From Parabacteroides sp. (lineage in GTDB: Bacteria > Bacteroidota > Bacteroidia > Bacteroidales > Tannerellaceae), in NCBI GenBank assembly GCA_020026285.1, contig JAHHQS010000053.1:1-23153 (forward strand): a DNA stretch of 23,153 bases. The letters are read 5' to 3'. The notes beneath the pieces were generated by a model. It was not told the DNA's origin and ran no database searches. It worked only from the letters and a program-made list of their open reading frames with translations. Position numbers and translations under genes: made by a program. This document shows, piece by piece, positions 7,986 through 16,110 of this stretch (its first letter is position 1; every line of letters starts with the position of its first letter).

Positions 7986-9229
7986 TGTTTATTCGTTATT
8001 TCTTTCTTTTCATTTTTGAATACCAGACATACATAAATCAGAGACAACAAAGCGATACCACTTTCGAAAAAGAACAACCCGTGATAACCCAGATAATCAG
8101 CCAGTCGTCCGCTCAAGATAGCCACAATCATACCACTGAAATGAGTCAGAACCGTCTGAATGGTAAAATCCGTACCTTCCTTTCCAGGTCTTACACAGTC
8201 CATGGCCGTAGTATAAACCACAATCGTTGCCAAACCATAACTTCCCCAAAGAAGAAAGATTCCTCCATAAAGTATTTCTGTCGTCGGATGATCCAGATAT
8301 GAGATGCCTACAAAATAAAGTGTAGCTATCAGTACAAAGACGGAGAATAATCGGCGGGATCTATACCGTCCTATCTGACGTACAATCATACCTCCGACAA
8401 AAGAGGAAACGAAACCGACCAAAGTGCCAAGAATACCGCTCATCACACCGATTTCTTTCATCGAATACCCTAGGTCAACCAGATAAGGTCTCAACATCGC
8501 CAGTGTTCCAATCAGACCAGAATAATAAAGAAACAGAAAGCCTATCTGCTTCCAGACTCCCCGTTGAGTAAAGAAATAGAATACGTCCGCTTTCTTTGCT
8601 CTGTTATCCATCAACTTCGGCTGAATCTTCAGCTCCTTATTAAACAGTAAAGGCAGCAAGGCGATACATACAAACAACGACACACAAGGCAGCATCATGT
8701 TCCAACCTAATTGCTGAAACAAAAGCAGTAGTACTCCACTTCCTACCAAAGTTCCACCGAAACTACCCATGGACTGCATACTGTTCACCAAACTTTTATC
8801 TTTCCTGCTGAATGACAATACAGCCAAAGCATCCGTCGCAATATCCTGTGTGGCTGAAGCCACAAAAGAAATGATTATCAGAGCAACGATTAAATAAAAA
8901 TCCGCTTTGAAATCCATAAAAGCCACCACAAAAATCAGCACGGCATAAATCAGTTCAGCCGAGAAAATCCATCGTTTATAATCTTCCACCGTCTGTGTAT
9001 GTCGGTCTATCAATGGAGACCAGAAGAATTTTAGAATCCAGGGCAACTTGATCAGTTGCAGCAACCCGATAGCAGATAACGAAAAATTCTCCTGTCGCAT
9101 AATAACAGGAATTACTGTCGAGAAAAAACTCATCGGAATTGTCTGAGCCAGATATAGGAAAAAGAAGGTTGCCAAATGTTTCACCTTCATCGAAGATATA
9201 TCCTGCTGATTCTGTATAAACATAGTCAT
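7982..9229 (-). CDS. MFS transporter, AmpG / RhtX-FptX siderophore-permease-like
   Basis: This 415-residue inner-membrane protein has about 12 hydrophobic segments. It shows the marks of the AmpG/PAT group of the major facilitator superfamily: LPWILKFFWSPLIDR (62-76) after the second membrane segment, and ATQDIATDALAV (126-137) in the fourth. The group includes AmpG (muropeptides) and the single-protein siderophore permeases RhtX and FptX, which work with a TonB-dependent receptor without an ABC system. Here a receptor gene ends 19 bp upstream and hemN overlaps the end, so the likely cargo is a porphyrin, porphyrinogen or heme-like compound. That substrate is inferred from context only. ATG 9229 is used; ATG 9223 is an equally possible start two codons inside. 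Confidence 0.85.
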   Translation of the reverse strand: MTMFIQNQQDISSMKVKHLATFFFLYLAQTIPMSFFSTVIPVIMRQENFSLSAIGLLQLIKLPWILKFFWSPLIDRHTQTVEDYKRWIFSAELIYAVLIFVVAFMDFKADFYLIVALIIISFVASATQDIATDALAVLSFSRKDKSLVNSMQSMGSFGGTLVGSGVLLLLFQQLGWNMMLPCVSLFVCIALLPLLFNKELKIQPKLMDNRAKKADVFYFFTQRGVWKQIGFLFLYYSGLIGTLAMLRPYLVDLGYSMKEIGVMSGILGTLVGFVSSFVGGMIVRQIGRYRSRRLFSVFVLIATLYFVGISYLDHPTTEILYGGIFLLWGSYGLATIVVYTTAMDCVRPGKEGTDFTIQTVLTHFSGMIVAILSGRLADYLGYHGLFFFESGIALLSLIYVCLVFKNEKKEITNKQ

Positions 9230-9248
9230 GTATTTTTAGTCACTGTAT

Positions 9249-11336
9249 TTATAATGTAATAGAGATTTTTGTCCCGATAGAAAACGGCCGTCCCTGCTGC
9301 CCCAGATGATTTCCCATACTCTGGAAAAAGAATGAAGTATATTTTGTATTAGTCAGATTTCTGGCCCATAAGCCCAGAGTTACCATTTTCTTCGTTACCG
9401 AAACGTTTGCATTCAGCAATGCATAGAACGATTGCGAAAAACGATTATCCTCTTTCCAGTAGATCTTACCGTTACCCGTACAATTCACCCCGACTGATAC
9501 TTGATCCAGGAATCGACACGGGTTGAATTTCGTATAAGTGGCAGCCAATCCCAAAGTATGTTTCGGGACCATCGGCAGATAGTTGCCAGAATAATCTGTC
9601 TTCTTTATTTCATCTTTGAATTCACTGAAAGTGGCATGCGTAAAACCATAATTCGCATTCAGAATCAAGCCATTCATCGGATTATATCTGAAACTCAGTT
9701 CAACCCCCTTACTCTCGCTCCGTCCGGCATTCTTCAGCATCGAACCTTTTCCCGAAGCAAGAGTCTGGGATATCTGCTGATTCCTCCAGTCAATCCAGAA
9801 CAAGGAAATTTCGGCCTTCAGACGTCTATCGAAGAAAGGATGTTTAGCTCCTATCTCATAGTTCCAGCTATTTTCAGGATCAAAAGTCCGATCGGATTCG
9901 TCATCGAACGAAGTGTTGAATCCACCCGTTTTATATCCTTTCGATACCGTGGCATAAATCAATCCGGACGATTCAAAAGTATATTGTAAAGAAGCTTTCG
10001 GCATCAGCTGACTGAATTTCAATTTTCCGTCCAGTTCATCTACCAATTTCGATGTTCCCTGCTGATCTCTATAATACAGATAGTCGTTCAATGCCCGCTC
10101 ATAATCATAACGCAGGCCCAATGTCAAGGACAATCCTTCCACAAATAAATTCCGAATGGTAGACTGATGATAGAATGCCAGACCATACGTAGGAGTTGAA
10201 TATAATTTGCGTGTACTGTAATCTTTCGACAGATATTCCAGAATCACCGTATTGTCCAGATGCTGATAAAAACCAAAGGTTCCGAACAGCCATTGATAAT
10301 TGGAATCGGAAACAGACTTAATATTGAACTCTTCCGAGAACATCTTGATCTGCTGATCCTGACGGGCAAAATAAAGACTCTTCGGAGAGAAGTCCTGATC
10401 TATCCCCTGATGATCGGATGAATATTGAAAAGCACTCTGACTATTCAATGCAAAATACTCTTGCTGATATCCCAACGTCAATCCTGTTGTAGATAGGGTC
10501 CGCTTATAAAAACTATACGCATCGTAATTCACTTCTCCCGGATAATAAGTAATCGAATCGCAGATAGCATACGGATAGCCCCCCTGCACCGAACGATCAT
10601 AGACGCTGGAAAATCCGATACTCCATTGCTCCGTAGGATTCCATTCCAGGCGGAAACGGACATTTCCGGCATTGACCTTATCGGCCTTCTCTCCAGTATG
10701 ACGGTTCATGAAATAACCATTCGTATGGTTGAAGTTTCCAGACAGAGCAATCCCTAGATTTTCCATACATTTCTTATAATAAGACAAATCATAATTCTGT
10801 TCACCATAAGAACCGGCCAATGCAGAAATATGAGTTCCCTGATGTTTCAAAGGAGATTTTGTATAGACATTGATAATTCCCCCCATCGTATTCCTTCCAT
10901 ATAACGTACCTTGAGGACCACGTAACACTTCCAGACGATCAATTTCCGTAAAGGAAAAATCAAATGCCGACTTCTCGAAATAAGGAATACCATCCACATA
11001 AAGCCCTACGGAAGGAGAATTAATCTTGGAACCGATACCGCGAATATAAATAGGTGATGTCAGTTTGGAACCATAATCGGGCATGAAGATATTGGGTATA
11101 AAACCACTGAAATTCTTGATATTGGTCAGATTATTTTTAGAAATAATCGAACCGGTAACGGAAGTAGCGGATATGGGCGATATACGAAGATCCTTCTCCT
11201 GCTTAAAAGATTTGACAACAACAGCATCCAGCATGAATTCTTTCCGAGTCAAAGTATCAGTCTCCGCCGCACAAAAAGCCAAGGGAAGACAACACATTCC
11301 TATCAGTAGTATTTTTTTCTCTAAAATCATAAACAT
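9249..11336 (-). CDS. TonB-dependent outer-membrane receptor, first gene of the porphyrin operon
   Basis: This 695-residue TonB-dependent receptor sits in the outer membrane and draws energy from TonB-ExbBD. Residues 1-24 form a signal peptide ending AFCAA. A TonB-box-like DAVVVKS (37-43) follows, then the plug domain (about 50-163) with IYIRGIG (97-102), VDGIPY and LRGPQGTLYGRNTMGG (138-153). A 22-strand barrel fills the rest, with late motifs KGYKTGGFN and ARNLTNTKYTS. There is no N-terminal carboxypeptidase-like domain and no SusD partner, so this is not a glycan (SusC) receptor. Its operon partners point to import of a porphyrin, a heme precursor or a heme-related ligand. ATG 11330 is an alternative start. 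The protein ends in Leu instead of the common aromatic residue. Confidence 0.9.
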   Translation of the reverse strand: MFMILEKKILLIGMCCLPLAFCAAETDTLTRKEFMLDAVVVKSFKQEKDLRISPISATSVTGSIISKNNLTNIKNFSGFIPNIFMPDYGSKLTSPIYIRGIGSKINSPSVGLYVDGIPYFEKSAFDFSFTEIDRLEVLRGPQGTLYGRNTMGGIINVYTKSPLKHQGTHISALAGSYGEQNYDLSYYKKCMENLGIALSGNFNHTNGYFMNRHTGEKADKVNAGNVRFRLEWNPTEQWSIGFSSVYDRSVQGGYPYAICDSITYYPGEVNYDAYSFYKRTLSTTGLTLGYQQEYFALNSQSAFQYSSDHQGIDQDFSPKSLYFARQDQQIKMFSEEFNIKSVSDSNYQWLFGTFGFYQHLDNTVILEYLSKDYSTRKLYSTPTYGLAFYHQSTIRNLFVEGLSLTLGLRYDYERALNDYLYYRDQQGTSKLVDELDGKLKFSQLMPKASLQYTFESSGLIYATVSKGYKTGGFNTSFDDESDRTFDPENSWNYEIGAKHPFFDRRLKAEISLFWIDWRNQQISQTLASGKGSMLKNAGRSESKGVELSFRYNPMNGLILNANYGFTHATFSEFKDEIKKTDYSGNYLPMVPKHTLGLAATYTKFNPCRFLDQVSVGVNCTGNGKIYWKEDNRFSQSFYALLNANVSVTKKMVTLGLWARNLTNTKYTSFFFQSMGNHLGQQGRPFSIGTKISITL

Positions 11337-11404
11337 ACATATTGCCTCAACCTTGGTTATTCCAAGAACAATAAAACCTTTTTATAGTGTTTCCAAACTG
11401 GTTG

Positions 11405-11412
11405 CAAAATTA
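11405..11412 (-). promoter_or_regulatory. Promoter -7 element of the TonB receptor-MFS-hemN-hemG operon
   Basis: On the - strand the sequence reads TAATTTTG followed by C, an exact TAnnTTTG match. It predicts a start near 11399 and a leader of about 60 nt to ATG 11336. The -33 region reads ATTGAT instead of TTTG, which suits a promoter that needs an activator. Confidence 0.6.
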
Positions 11413-11434
11413 ATAGAACACATATATACATATC

Positions 11435-11454
11435 AATCACTATATCTAGTGATT
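11435..11454. promoter_or_regulatory. Palindromic operator candidate upstream of the porphyrin-operon promoter
   Basis: AATCACTA (11435-11442) and TAGTGATT (11447-11454) form perfect 8-bp arms around a 4-bp centre. It lies 22 bp upstream of the -7 element, roughly -36 to -55 from the predicted start: the place of an activator site or an operator touching the -33 region. The form (ATCAC...GTGAT) suits a dimeric regulator, for instance of the Crp/Fnr kind, but the protein is not identifiable from here. It is not followed by a T run, so it is not a terminator. Confidence 0.5.
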
Positions 11455-11476
11455 TTATAACTTCATCATATAACGC

Positions 11477-11515
11477 AAAAAGGTCTTGCATCCATCAAGG
11501 ACACAAGACCTTTTT
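11477..11515 (-). terminator. Rho-independent terminator after lepA
   Basis: AAAAAGGTCTTG (11477-11488) pairs perfectly with CAAGACCTTTTT (11504-11515) around a 15-nt loop, with A/T runs on both sides. It would work in both directions, but only lepA (- strand, stop at 11545) transcribes into it. It separates lepA from the receptor operon downstream. Confidence 0.9.
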
Positions 11516-11544
11516 CTTATCTCGAACAGGAAATCTGTTATTTC

Positions 11545-13332
11545 TTAATCCAACTTCAAAACAGCAAGGAATGCTTTTTGCGGAACCTCAACCGTACCTA
11601 TCTGTTTCATACGCTTCTTACCTTCTTTCTGTTTTTCAAGCAACTTACGCTTACGAGAGATATCACCACCATAACACTTGGCAGTCACATCTTTTCGAAC
11701 GGCCTTGATAGTTTCTCTAGCAATAATCTTGGCTCCAATAGCAGCCTGAATGGCTATTTCAAACTGTTGTCTCGGTATTAATTCCTTCAATTTCTCACAC
11801 ATACGGCGACCAAAAGCGACACTGTTATCCACATGAGTCAAAGTTGAAAGAGCATCTACCGGCTCTCCATTCAACAATATATCCAGTTTCACCAGCTTAC
11901 TTGGACGATAATCGTGAATATGGTAATCAAAAGAAGCATATCCTTTGGAGATACTTTTCAGCTTGTCATAGAAATCTATCACAATCTCGCCCAAAGGCAG
12001 ATCATAAATAATCTCTACACGGTCACCCGAAATATAATTCTGCTTGATCAAGATACCACGCTTACCAAGGCACAAAGTCATAATCGGACCGATGTAAGTT
12101 GTATTGGTTATCACCGAAGCACGAATATAAGGCTCTTCAATATGGTCAATCAAGGTAGGATCTGGCAATCCACTCGGATTATGAACTTCCTTACTTCCTC
12201 CCTTCTTATCGTATACCATATAAGATACGTTAGGAACCGTAGTGATCACATTCATATTAAATTCACGGTCCAGACGTTCCTGAACAATCTCCATGTGCAG
12301 CAATCCCAGGAATCCACAACGGAAACCGAAACCTAAAGCTACAGAACTTTCCGGCTGGAATGTCAGTGAAGCATCGTTCAACTGAAGTTTTTCCAAAGAC
12401 GCACGAAGATTTTCGAAATCCTCCGTCTCAATCGGATAAAGTCCGGCAAAGACCATCGGCTTCACTTCCTCGAATCCAGCAATGGCCTCCTTGGCCGGAT
12501 TGGCTACATGAGTAATCGTATCACCTACTCTTACTTCCCTGGAAGTCTTGATACCCGAAATAATATATCCAACATCACCAGTTTTGACTTCCTTACGAGG
12601 AGACATATCCAGTTTCAAAACCCCTACTTCATCGGCATCATATTCTTTACCGGTAGCAATAAACTTAACATGATCACCTTCATGAATTGTTCCATTTTCT
12701 ACTTTAAAATAGGCAATAATACCACGGAACGGATTGAATACAGAATCGAAAATCAAACATTGCAATGGTGCATTCGGATCTCCCTTAGGAGCAGGAACTC
12801 GTTCAACAATGGCTCTCAGTACATCATCGACACCTTCACCTGTCTTGCCGCTGGCACGCAGAATCTCGCTTCTGTCGCAACCCAGCAATTCGATGATTTC
12901 ATCTTCCACCTCTTCGGGCATGGCACTCGGCAAATCGACCTTGTTCAATACCGGAATGATTTCCAGATCATTTTCGATAGCCATATATAAATTGGAAATT
13001 GTCTGAGCCTGAACACCCTGCGATGCATCAACAATCAGCAAGGCTCCTTCGCAGGCAGCAATGGAACGGGAAACTTCGTACGAGAAATCGACATGTCCCG
13101 GAGTATCAATCAGATTCAACACATAGTTTTCACCATTATATGAATAATTCATCTGGATAGCATGACTCTTGATTGTGATACCACGTTCACGTTCCAGATC
13201 CATATCATCCAACACCTGCTGCTGCATGTCTCTAGTCTCGACCGTTTTGGTAAACTCCAACAGACGGTCTGCCAAGGTACTCTTACCATGGTCAATATGA
13301 GCAATAATACAAAAATTGCGGATATTCTTCAT
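11545..13332 (-). CDS. lepA: Elongation factor 4 (LepA), ribosome back-translocase GTPase
   Basis: LepA/EF4 is a translational GTPase related to EF-G that acts on ribosomes during elongation or initiation under stress. The 595-residue length is standard. G motifs are all present: AHIDHGKST (11-19), RGITIKS (50-56), DTPGH (76-80) and NKVD (130-133). Diagnostic LepA segments follow: the EF-G-like domains with [24 protein letters not shown], and the LepA-specific C-terminal domain with [23 protein letters not shown]. The ATG at 13332 begins the conserved [17 protein letters not shown]-terminus. It has its own -7 element and terminator and looks like a single-gene housekeeping unit unrelated in function to its neighbours. 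Confidence 0.98.
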   Translation of the reverse strand: MKNIRNFCIIAHIDHGKSTLADRLLEFTKTVETRDMQQQVLDDMDLERERGITIKSHAIQMNYSYNGENYVLNLIDTPGHVDFSYEVSRSIAACEGALLIVDASQGVQAQTISNLYMAIENDLEIIPVLNKVDLPSAMPEEVEDEIIELLGCDRSEILRASGKTGEGVDDVLRAIVERVPAPKGDPNAPLQCLIFDSVFNPFRGIIAYFKVENGTIHEGDHVKFIATGKEYDADEVGVLKLDMSPRKEVKTGDVGYIISGIKTSREVRVGDTITHVANPAKEAIAGFEEVKPMVFAGLYPIETEDFENLRASLEKLQLNDASLTFQPESSVALGFGFRCGFLGLLHMEIVQERLDREFNMNVITTVPNVSYMVYDKKGGSKEVHNPSGLPDPTLIDHIEEPYIRASVITNTTYIGPIMTLCLGKRGILIKQNYISGDRVEIIYDLPLGEIVIDFYDKLKSISKGYASFDYHIHDYRPSKLVKLDILLNGEPVDALSTLTHVDNSVAFGRRMCEKLKELIPRQQFEIAIQAAIGAKIIARETIKAVRKDVTAKCYGGDISRKRKLLEKQKEGKKRMKQIGTVEVPQKAFLAVLKLD

Positions 13333-13365
13333 TTATACCTTTGTATCTTAAATCGTTTCTTGCTG

Positions 13366-13373
13366 CAAAGATA
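13366..13373 (-). promoter_or_regulatory. lepA promoter -7 element
   Basis: The - strand reads TATCTTTG followed by C, an exact TAnnTTTG match, 34 bp upstream of the lepA ATG. No TTTG -33 element is seen at the usual distance. Confidence 0.6.
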
Positions 13374-13479
13374 AATAAAATTGAGGAATGCATCTCTTTT
13401 GTCGCAACACAAAGAATCAAAAAGTATGGTTCTTTTGCTTAAAAGGGCCAAATTGTCTTTGATTCCCTTTTTCGTCTGT

Positions 13480-13850
13480 TCTTTTCCAAATGACAGTTCT
13501 TCTCAGCTTTTGGTTTGATCCAAAAGTTGCAAAAGATCAAGGCTGACGTCCTTTGGGCTACTTAATAAATTTTTCAACGGAAGGAATGAAACTCGCTAAC
13601 GCTCAAACAGCAGTCTTTCTTAATCGTCCAAATATTTATCAAGCTTAACGCCGTCAGACTACATGCCAAAGGGCCGGTCTTTCGGTCCAAACTGAAAGCT
13701 GATAGCTGACCGCAGAAAGCCACAATGCCAGACATCAACCCACCCATCATTGCGGACCTGATCCGCAATCGCATCAGACTGAAACCTTTTGTACGAACAA
13801 ACATCGTCCTGATGAGATGCCGTATCATGTATAACATGACATTTTCCCTT
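13480..13850. repeat. Repeat-like non-coding segment in a gene-poor region
   Basis: The stretch 13374-14244 has no convincing gene. Within it, 13480-13850 has a texture I recall from multicopy intergenic sequence of Bacteroides genomes: the stretches 'AAAGTTGCAAAAGATCAAGG', 'GGAATGAAACTCGCTAACGC' and 'GTCAGACTACATGCCAAAGG'. The match is from memory and was not searched. It holds a 7-bp hairpin CTTTTGG/CCAAAAG (13507-13526) and a near-palindrome around TTGCGGA/TCCGCAA. A 112-codon open frame lies across it on the - strand (13574-13912), but its translation looks like read-through of repeat sequence: no domain and no promoter. A second - strand frame (13869-14213) is rich in Lys and Glu, with a PELFLEPAANMADD segment, and is not recognised; it may be a remnant. 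Confidence 0.45.
13749..13769. repeat. Short palindromic repeat (ATTGCGGA / TCCGCAAT)
   Basis: ATTGCGGA (13749-13756) and TCCGCAAT (13762-13769) are perfect 8-bp arms with a 5-nt centre. Palindromes of this 'CGGA...TCCG' type are widespread as small extragenic repeats in many bacteria. No T run follows, so it is not a terminator. Confidence 0.5.
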
Positions 13851-13970
13851 AATGGAATCAGTAAATTATCATTTTGTAATATTAAATTTATCTTTCCACT
13901 TTGTTGGTCCACTCAGGTGAAAAAATAAAAATGTCCTATGTTCTGAAAAAAACAAAGGATGTTTGGAAGA

Positions 13971-14006
13971 AAACGTGGGATGTATTTTGAAGAATCTCCC
14001 ACGTTT
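13971..14006. repeat. 10-bp inverted repeat in the gene-poor region
   Basis: AAACGTGGGA (13971-13980) pairs perfectly with TCCCACGTTT (13997-14006) around a 16-nt loop. No coding gene ends nearby and no T run follows on either strand. Related GGATGT/GGGATGT words recur just before it (13948-13984), so it may belong to a degenerate repeat tract. Confidence 0.4.
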
Positions 14007-14226
14007 ATACTTTAACACATCATCAGCCATGTTCGCAGCTGGTTCAAGAAATAATTCCGGAGGTTCAGCTTTCTCTACTTTTTTGTCTTCGGTTAGAGAA
14101 TAATCCTTTCTTTCTTGGTTATCCTTCCTGTCATTTTGCTCTTTCCTCATTGAGATTAACAAGAAACAGCGATGAACAACCTGATTTATCCGATATTTTG
14201 TAACAAAAGCCATAAAAAAAGCTAAA

Positions 14227-14244
14227 TTATAACGAGCGTTATAA
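14227..14244. repeat. 18-bp palindrome at the 5' break of the GT90 remnant
   Basis: TTATAACG (14227-14234) and CGTTATAA (14237-14244) are perfect arms separated by AG. The right arm contains the TAA that closes the reading frame leading into the glycosyltransferase remnant, whose protein similarity begins immediately after it. It may be a deletion or excision scar, or a regulator site; the sequence does not decide. Confidence 0.45.
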
Positions 14245-14847
14245 AAGAAACGTCCAGATTATGAATACATGTGTAAACGTGCGGCATATTATAATCGTAT
14301 GAATCACCCTTGGAAAATGGAAGAGAAAGACAGTATGGAGTGCGAGTACGGCTGGATTTATTATACAGGAGCCTTGAAGGATTACCATCGTAAATTATTC
14401 CATTCGGCTTATTATTTTGATCAATATGATGTAACTAAATGGTTTCCATCCAGACTGCGCTGGAACTTCTGTCCGGGTGATGTTTATTTCACTCCGAAAA
14501 ATCCAACTGTGTTGAAAAGCCGACTGTTGTCTGCCGACAATGTCAATTCGGTTGTATTGAAACTGGATAAGCTCCGTCATTTCATGTTTGTGCATATGAC
14601 CCGACCAACTTGCGAGACCTGGTTTATGGAAGGTACTCTGATTCCTGATTATCATTATGTAGAAGTGAAGGAAGATTTTTCTGATTTTGAAGAAAAACTG
14701 AATTTCTATATGGCTCATCCCGAAAAAGCTGAGGAAGTTATTCGGCACGCTCACGACTATGTGAAACAGTTTTTGGACAAAGAGCGCGAAGAACTGATTC
14801 AGCTGATGGTGATGAAACGTTATTTTAAAACCAGCGGTCAGTTGTAA
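14245..14847 (+). pseudogene. Glycosyltransferase family 90 (CAP10/LpsA-type) remnant, 5'-truncated and internally deleted
   Basis: GT90 enzymes of Bacteroidales transfer sugars to lipopolysaccharide or capsule and are usually around 300 residues or more. Family-like protein sequence starts upstream of the first ATG (RPDYEYM at 14251-14271, then KRAAYYNRM), runs through YFDQYDVTKWFP, FCPGDV and KSRLLSADNVNSVVLKLDKLRHFMFV, and jumps at about codon 110 (near 14593-14600) to TRPTCETWFMEGTLIPDYHY and the C-terminal HPEKAEEVIRHAHDYV helix. The central part, which in complete GT90 proteins holds the WRG-type donor-binding and catalytic region, is missing, and the join is in frame. An in-frame TAA at 14242-14244 blocks further extension upstream. 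An ATG at 14269 could still give a 192-residue product, but without the catalytic core it should be inactive. Family assignment is from recalled motifs. Confidence 0.7.
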
Positions 14848-14991
14848 TAAACATTTTGATTGTAAATGATAATTGTGTATCAACATGCTCGTTAGAAGAA
14901 TATATTTCAAAAAAATAGCTTTTAAACGATTTCTGAAGGAAATAACAAACAGTCTTCGGAAAGATTTATATAATAACTAATATAGATAAAT

Positions 14992-15756
14992 ATGAAACAA
15001 ACTAAATGTTTATGTATTGCAGCAGCTTTTATAATGTTGGGTGCTACATATTCCTCTGCTCAGGTAAAAATCATTCCTGAAGCCGGCCTTTCTATCTACA
15101 AGGATGGAGCCGTTGATGGCAGAAAAGCAATGTTATCTCCACGTGTTGGAGTTAGTGTTGATTACTTCTTCAACAAGCAGGAAAGTGGATGGGGTATTTT
15201 GTCCGGACTACACTTCTACCAAAAAAGAAATACAGATTCTTACGGATATTTACGATTAAAAAATGAGAAAGGAGAAGAGATAATCAGTCCATTTCAACCG
15301 AATGCATCAAACGGTGGCGGTGGATATGGTAATATAAACTCCGGTTCAAGCCTTGATAAAGACCTGGAATTAAAAAGCGCAAGCAGTTATTTTGTAAACA
15401 ACCGTCGCGATTATCTGCAGCTTCCTGTTATGCTTAAATACAAATGGCAGATGAATGATACATACAGTCTTTCACTTGCAGCTGGTACATACGTAGCTGT
15501 TGGTGTAGGTGGTAAAAAGAAAACAGATGTAATTACCTACGAAACTGATGATAACAAAATATCAAACAGACAGGAAGATTCAAGTGTATATGATGGTGTG
15601 GCATACAAACGTTTTGAAACGGGATTCAGTTCACGTGTATCTTTTCAGGCAAAGCGTCTGTCAATTAATCTGAATTACGAAACAAATCTGAATCGCCGAT
15701 ATAACTGGACAAATCACGATAATCTGATTTCTCTGACTGCCGGCTATACATTCTAA
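14992..15756 (+). CDS. Small outer-membrane beta-barrel protein (PorT / OMP_b-brl type)
   Basis: This 254-residue protein has a clear signal peptide, MKQTKCLCIAAAFIMLGATYSSA, cleaved about residue 23 before QVK. Alternating amphipathic strands follow, such as MLSPRVGVSVDYFF, WGILSGLHFYQKR, LQLPVMLKYKW and YSLSLAAGTYVAVGVGG. It ends in a strand closing with Phe (LTAGYTF), the usual outer-membrane insertion signal. The pattern is that of the small Bacteroidota barrels near PorT, with about 8-10 strands; the loop at 103-123 is rich in Gly, Asn and Ser. Function is unknown. The ATG at 14992 is supported by the signal peptide. It is followed by its own terminator and looks monocistronic. No clear promoter is visible in 14848-14991. 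Confidence 0.85.
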   Translation: MKQTKCLCIAAAFIMLGATYSSAQVKIIPEAGLSIYKDGAVDGRKAMLSPRVGVSVDYFFNKQESGWGILSGLHFYQKRNTDSYGYLRLKNEKGEEIISPFQPNASNGGGGYGNINSGSSLDKDLELKSASSYFVNNRRDYLQLPVMLKYKWQMNDTYSLSLAAGTYVAVGVGGKKKTDVITYETDDNKISNRQEDSSVYDGVAYKRFETGFSSRVSFQAKRLSINLNYETNLNRRYNWTNHDNLISLTAGYTF

Positions 15757-15778
15757 TTTTAGCTTTAGCTAAAAACAT

Positions 15779-15838
15779 ACAAACCTATTGGCGTAATTAA
15801 ATAAGTAATGTTTAATTCCACCAATAGGTTTGTTTTTA
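15779..15838 (+). terminator. Rho-independent terminator after the beta-barrel gene
   Basis: ACAAACCTATTGG (15779-15791) pairs perfectly over 13 bp with CCAATAGGTTTGT (15821-15833), followed by TTTTATT. The 29-nt apical part can fold further (TAATTAAA/TTTAATT). Confidence 0.88.
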
Positions 15839-15918
15839 TTATTGAGTGTGATTGTTATTTTATTTCTTTTAGGATAACTGCCATCAAAAATCAATTTTTT
15901 TGTGAAAAACGAAGAATC

Positions 15919-16065
15919 ATGAAAGATTACAATATAGACAAAATTCTTAGACCGGCATTCAAACTGTATCTTACCTACAATTATGAAAGTGTTTCCATTT
16001 CACGTTTGGAAAAAGAGTCGGGAATGACTCGTGGAAAAAATAAAATCCGCTCAAAACGAAGATAA
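15919..16065 (+). pseudogene. TetR/AcrR-family regulator, truncated after the DNA-binding helix-turn-helix
   Basis: ATG 15919 opens a 48-residue frame whose first 39 residues are a good TetR N-terminus: KILRPAFKLYLTYNYESVSI (9-28) followed by SRLEKESGMTRG. In complete TetR proteins 'MTRG' leads into the recognition helix end (A-I-x-Y-H-F) and then a ligand-binding domain of about 140 residues. Here it turns into KNKIRSKRR and stops. The effector domain is absent, so it cannot be a normal repressor. The open frame extends upstream to an ATG inside the terminator, but those codons look non-coding. It lies just before the cobalamin riboswitch and may be a leftover of a former local regulator. 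Confidence 0.6.
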
Positions 16066-16110
16066 TCAAAAAAAATCAGAACAAACAGAACTTTTTTTCA
16101 CATTTTTTCT

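Noticed and set aside
9249..11336. SusC-like glycan receptor / polysaccharide utilisation locus
   Set aside because: No SusD partner, no carboxypeptidase-like N-terminal domain and no carbohydrate enzymes nearby. The same holds for the receptor at 17502-19880.
12508..12990. 160-codon open frame opposite lepA
   Set aside because: Fully antisense to a highly conserved gene, with no domain or promoter; a shadow frame. The frames at 11914-12336 and 9501-9989 were rejected for the same reason.
13749..13769. Palindrome as an attachment site or insertion-sequence end
   Set aside because: No integrase or transposase, no flanking duplication and no second copy seen in the window.
13574..13912. 112-codon - strand open frame as a gene
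   Set aside because: Its translation follows repeat-like intergenic sequence, contains a palindrome and shows no start signal or domain.
13869..14213. 114-codon - strand open frame as a gene
   Set aside because: A lysine/glutamate-rich product with no recognised domain, overlapping hairpins and the repeat-like region. It could be a remnant, but there is not enough evidence to call it.
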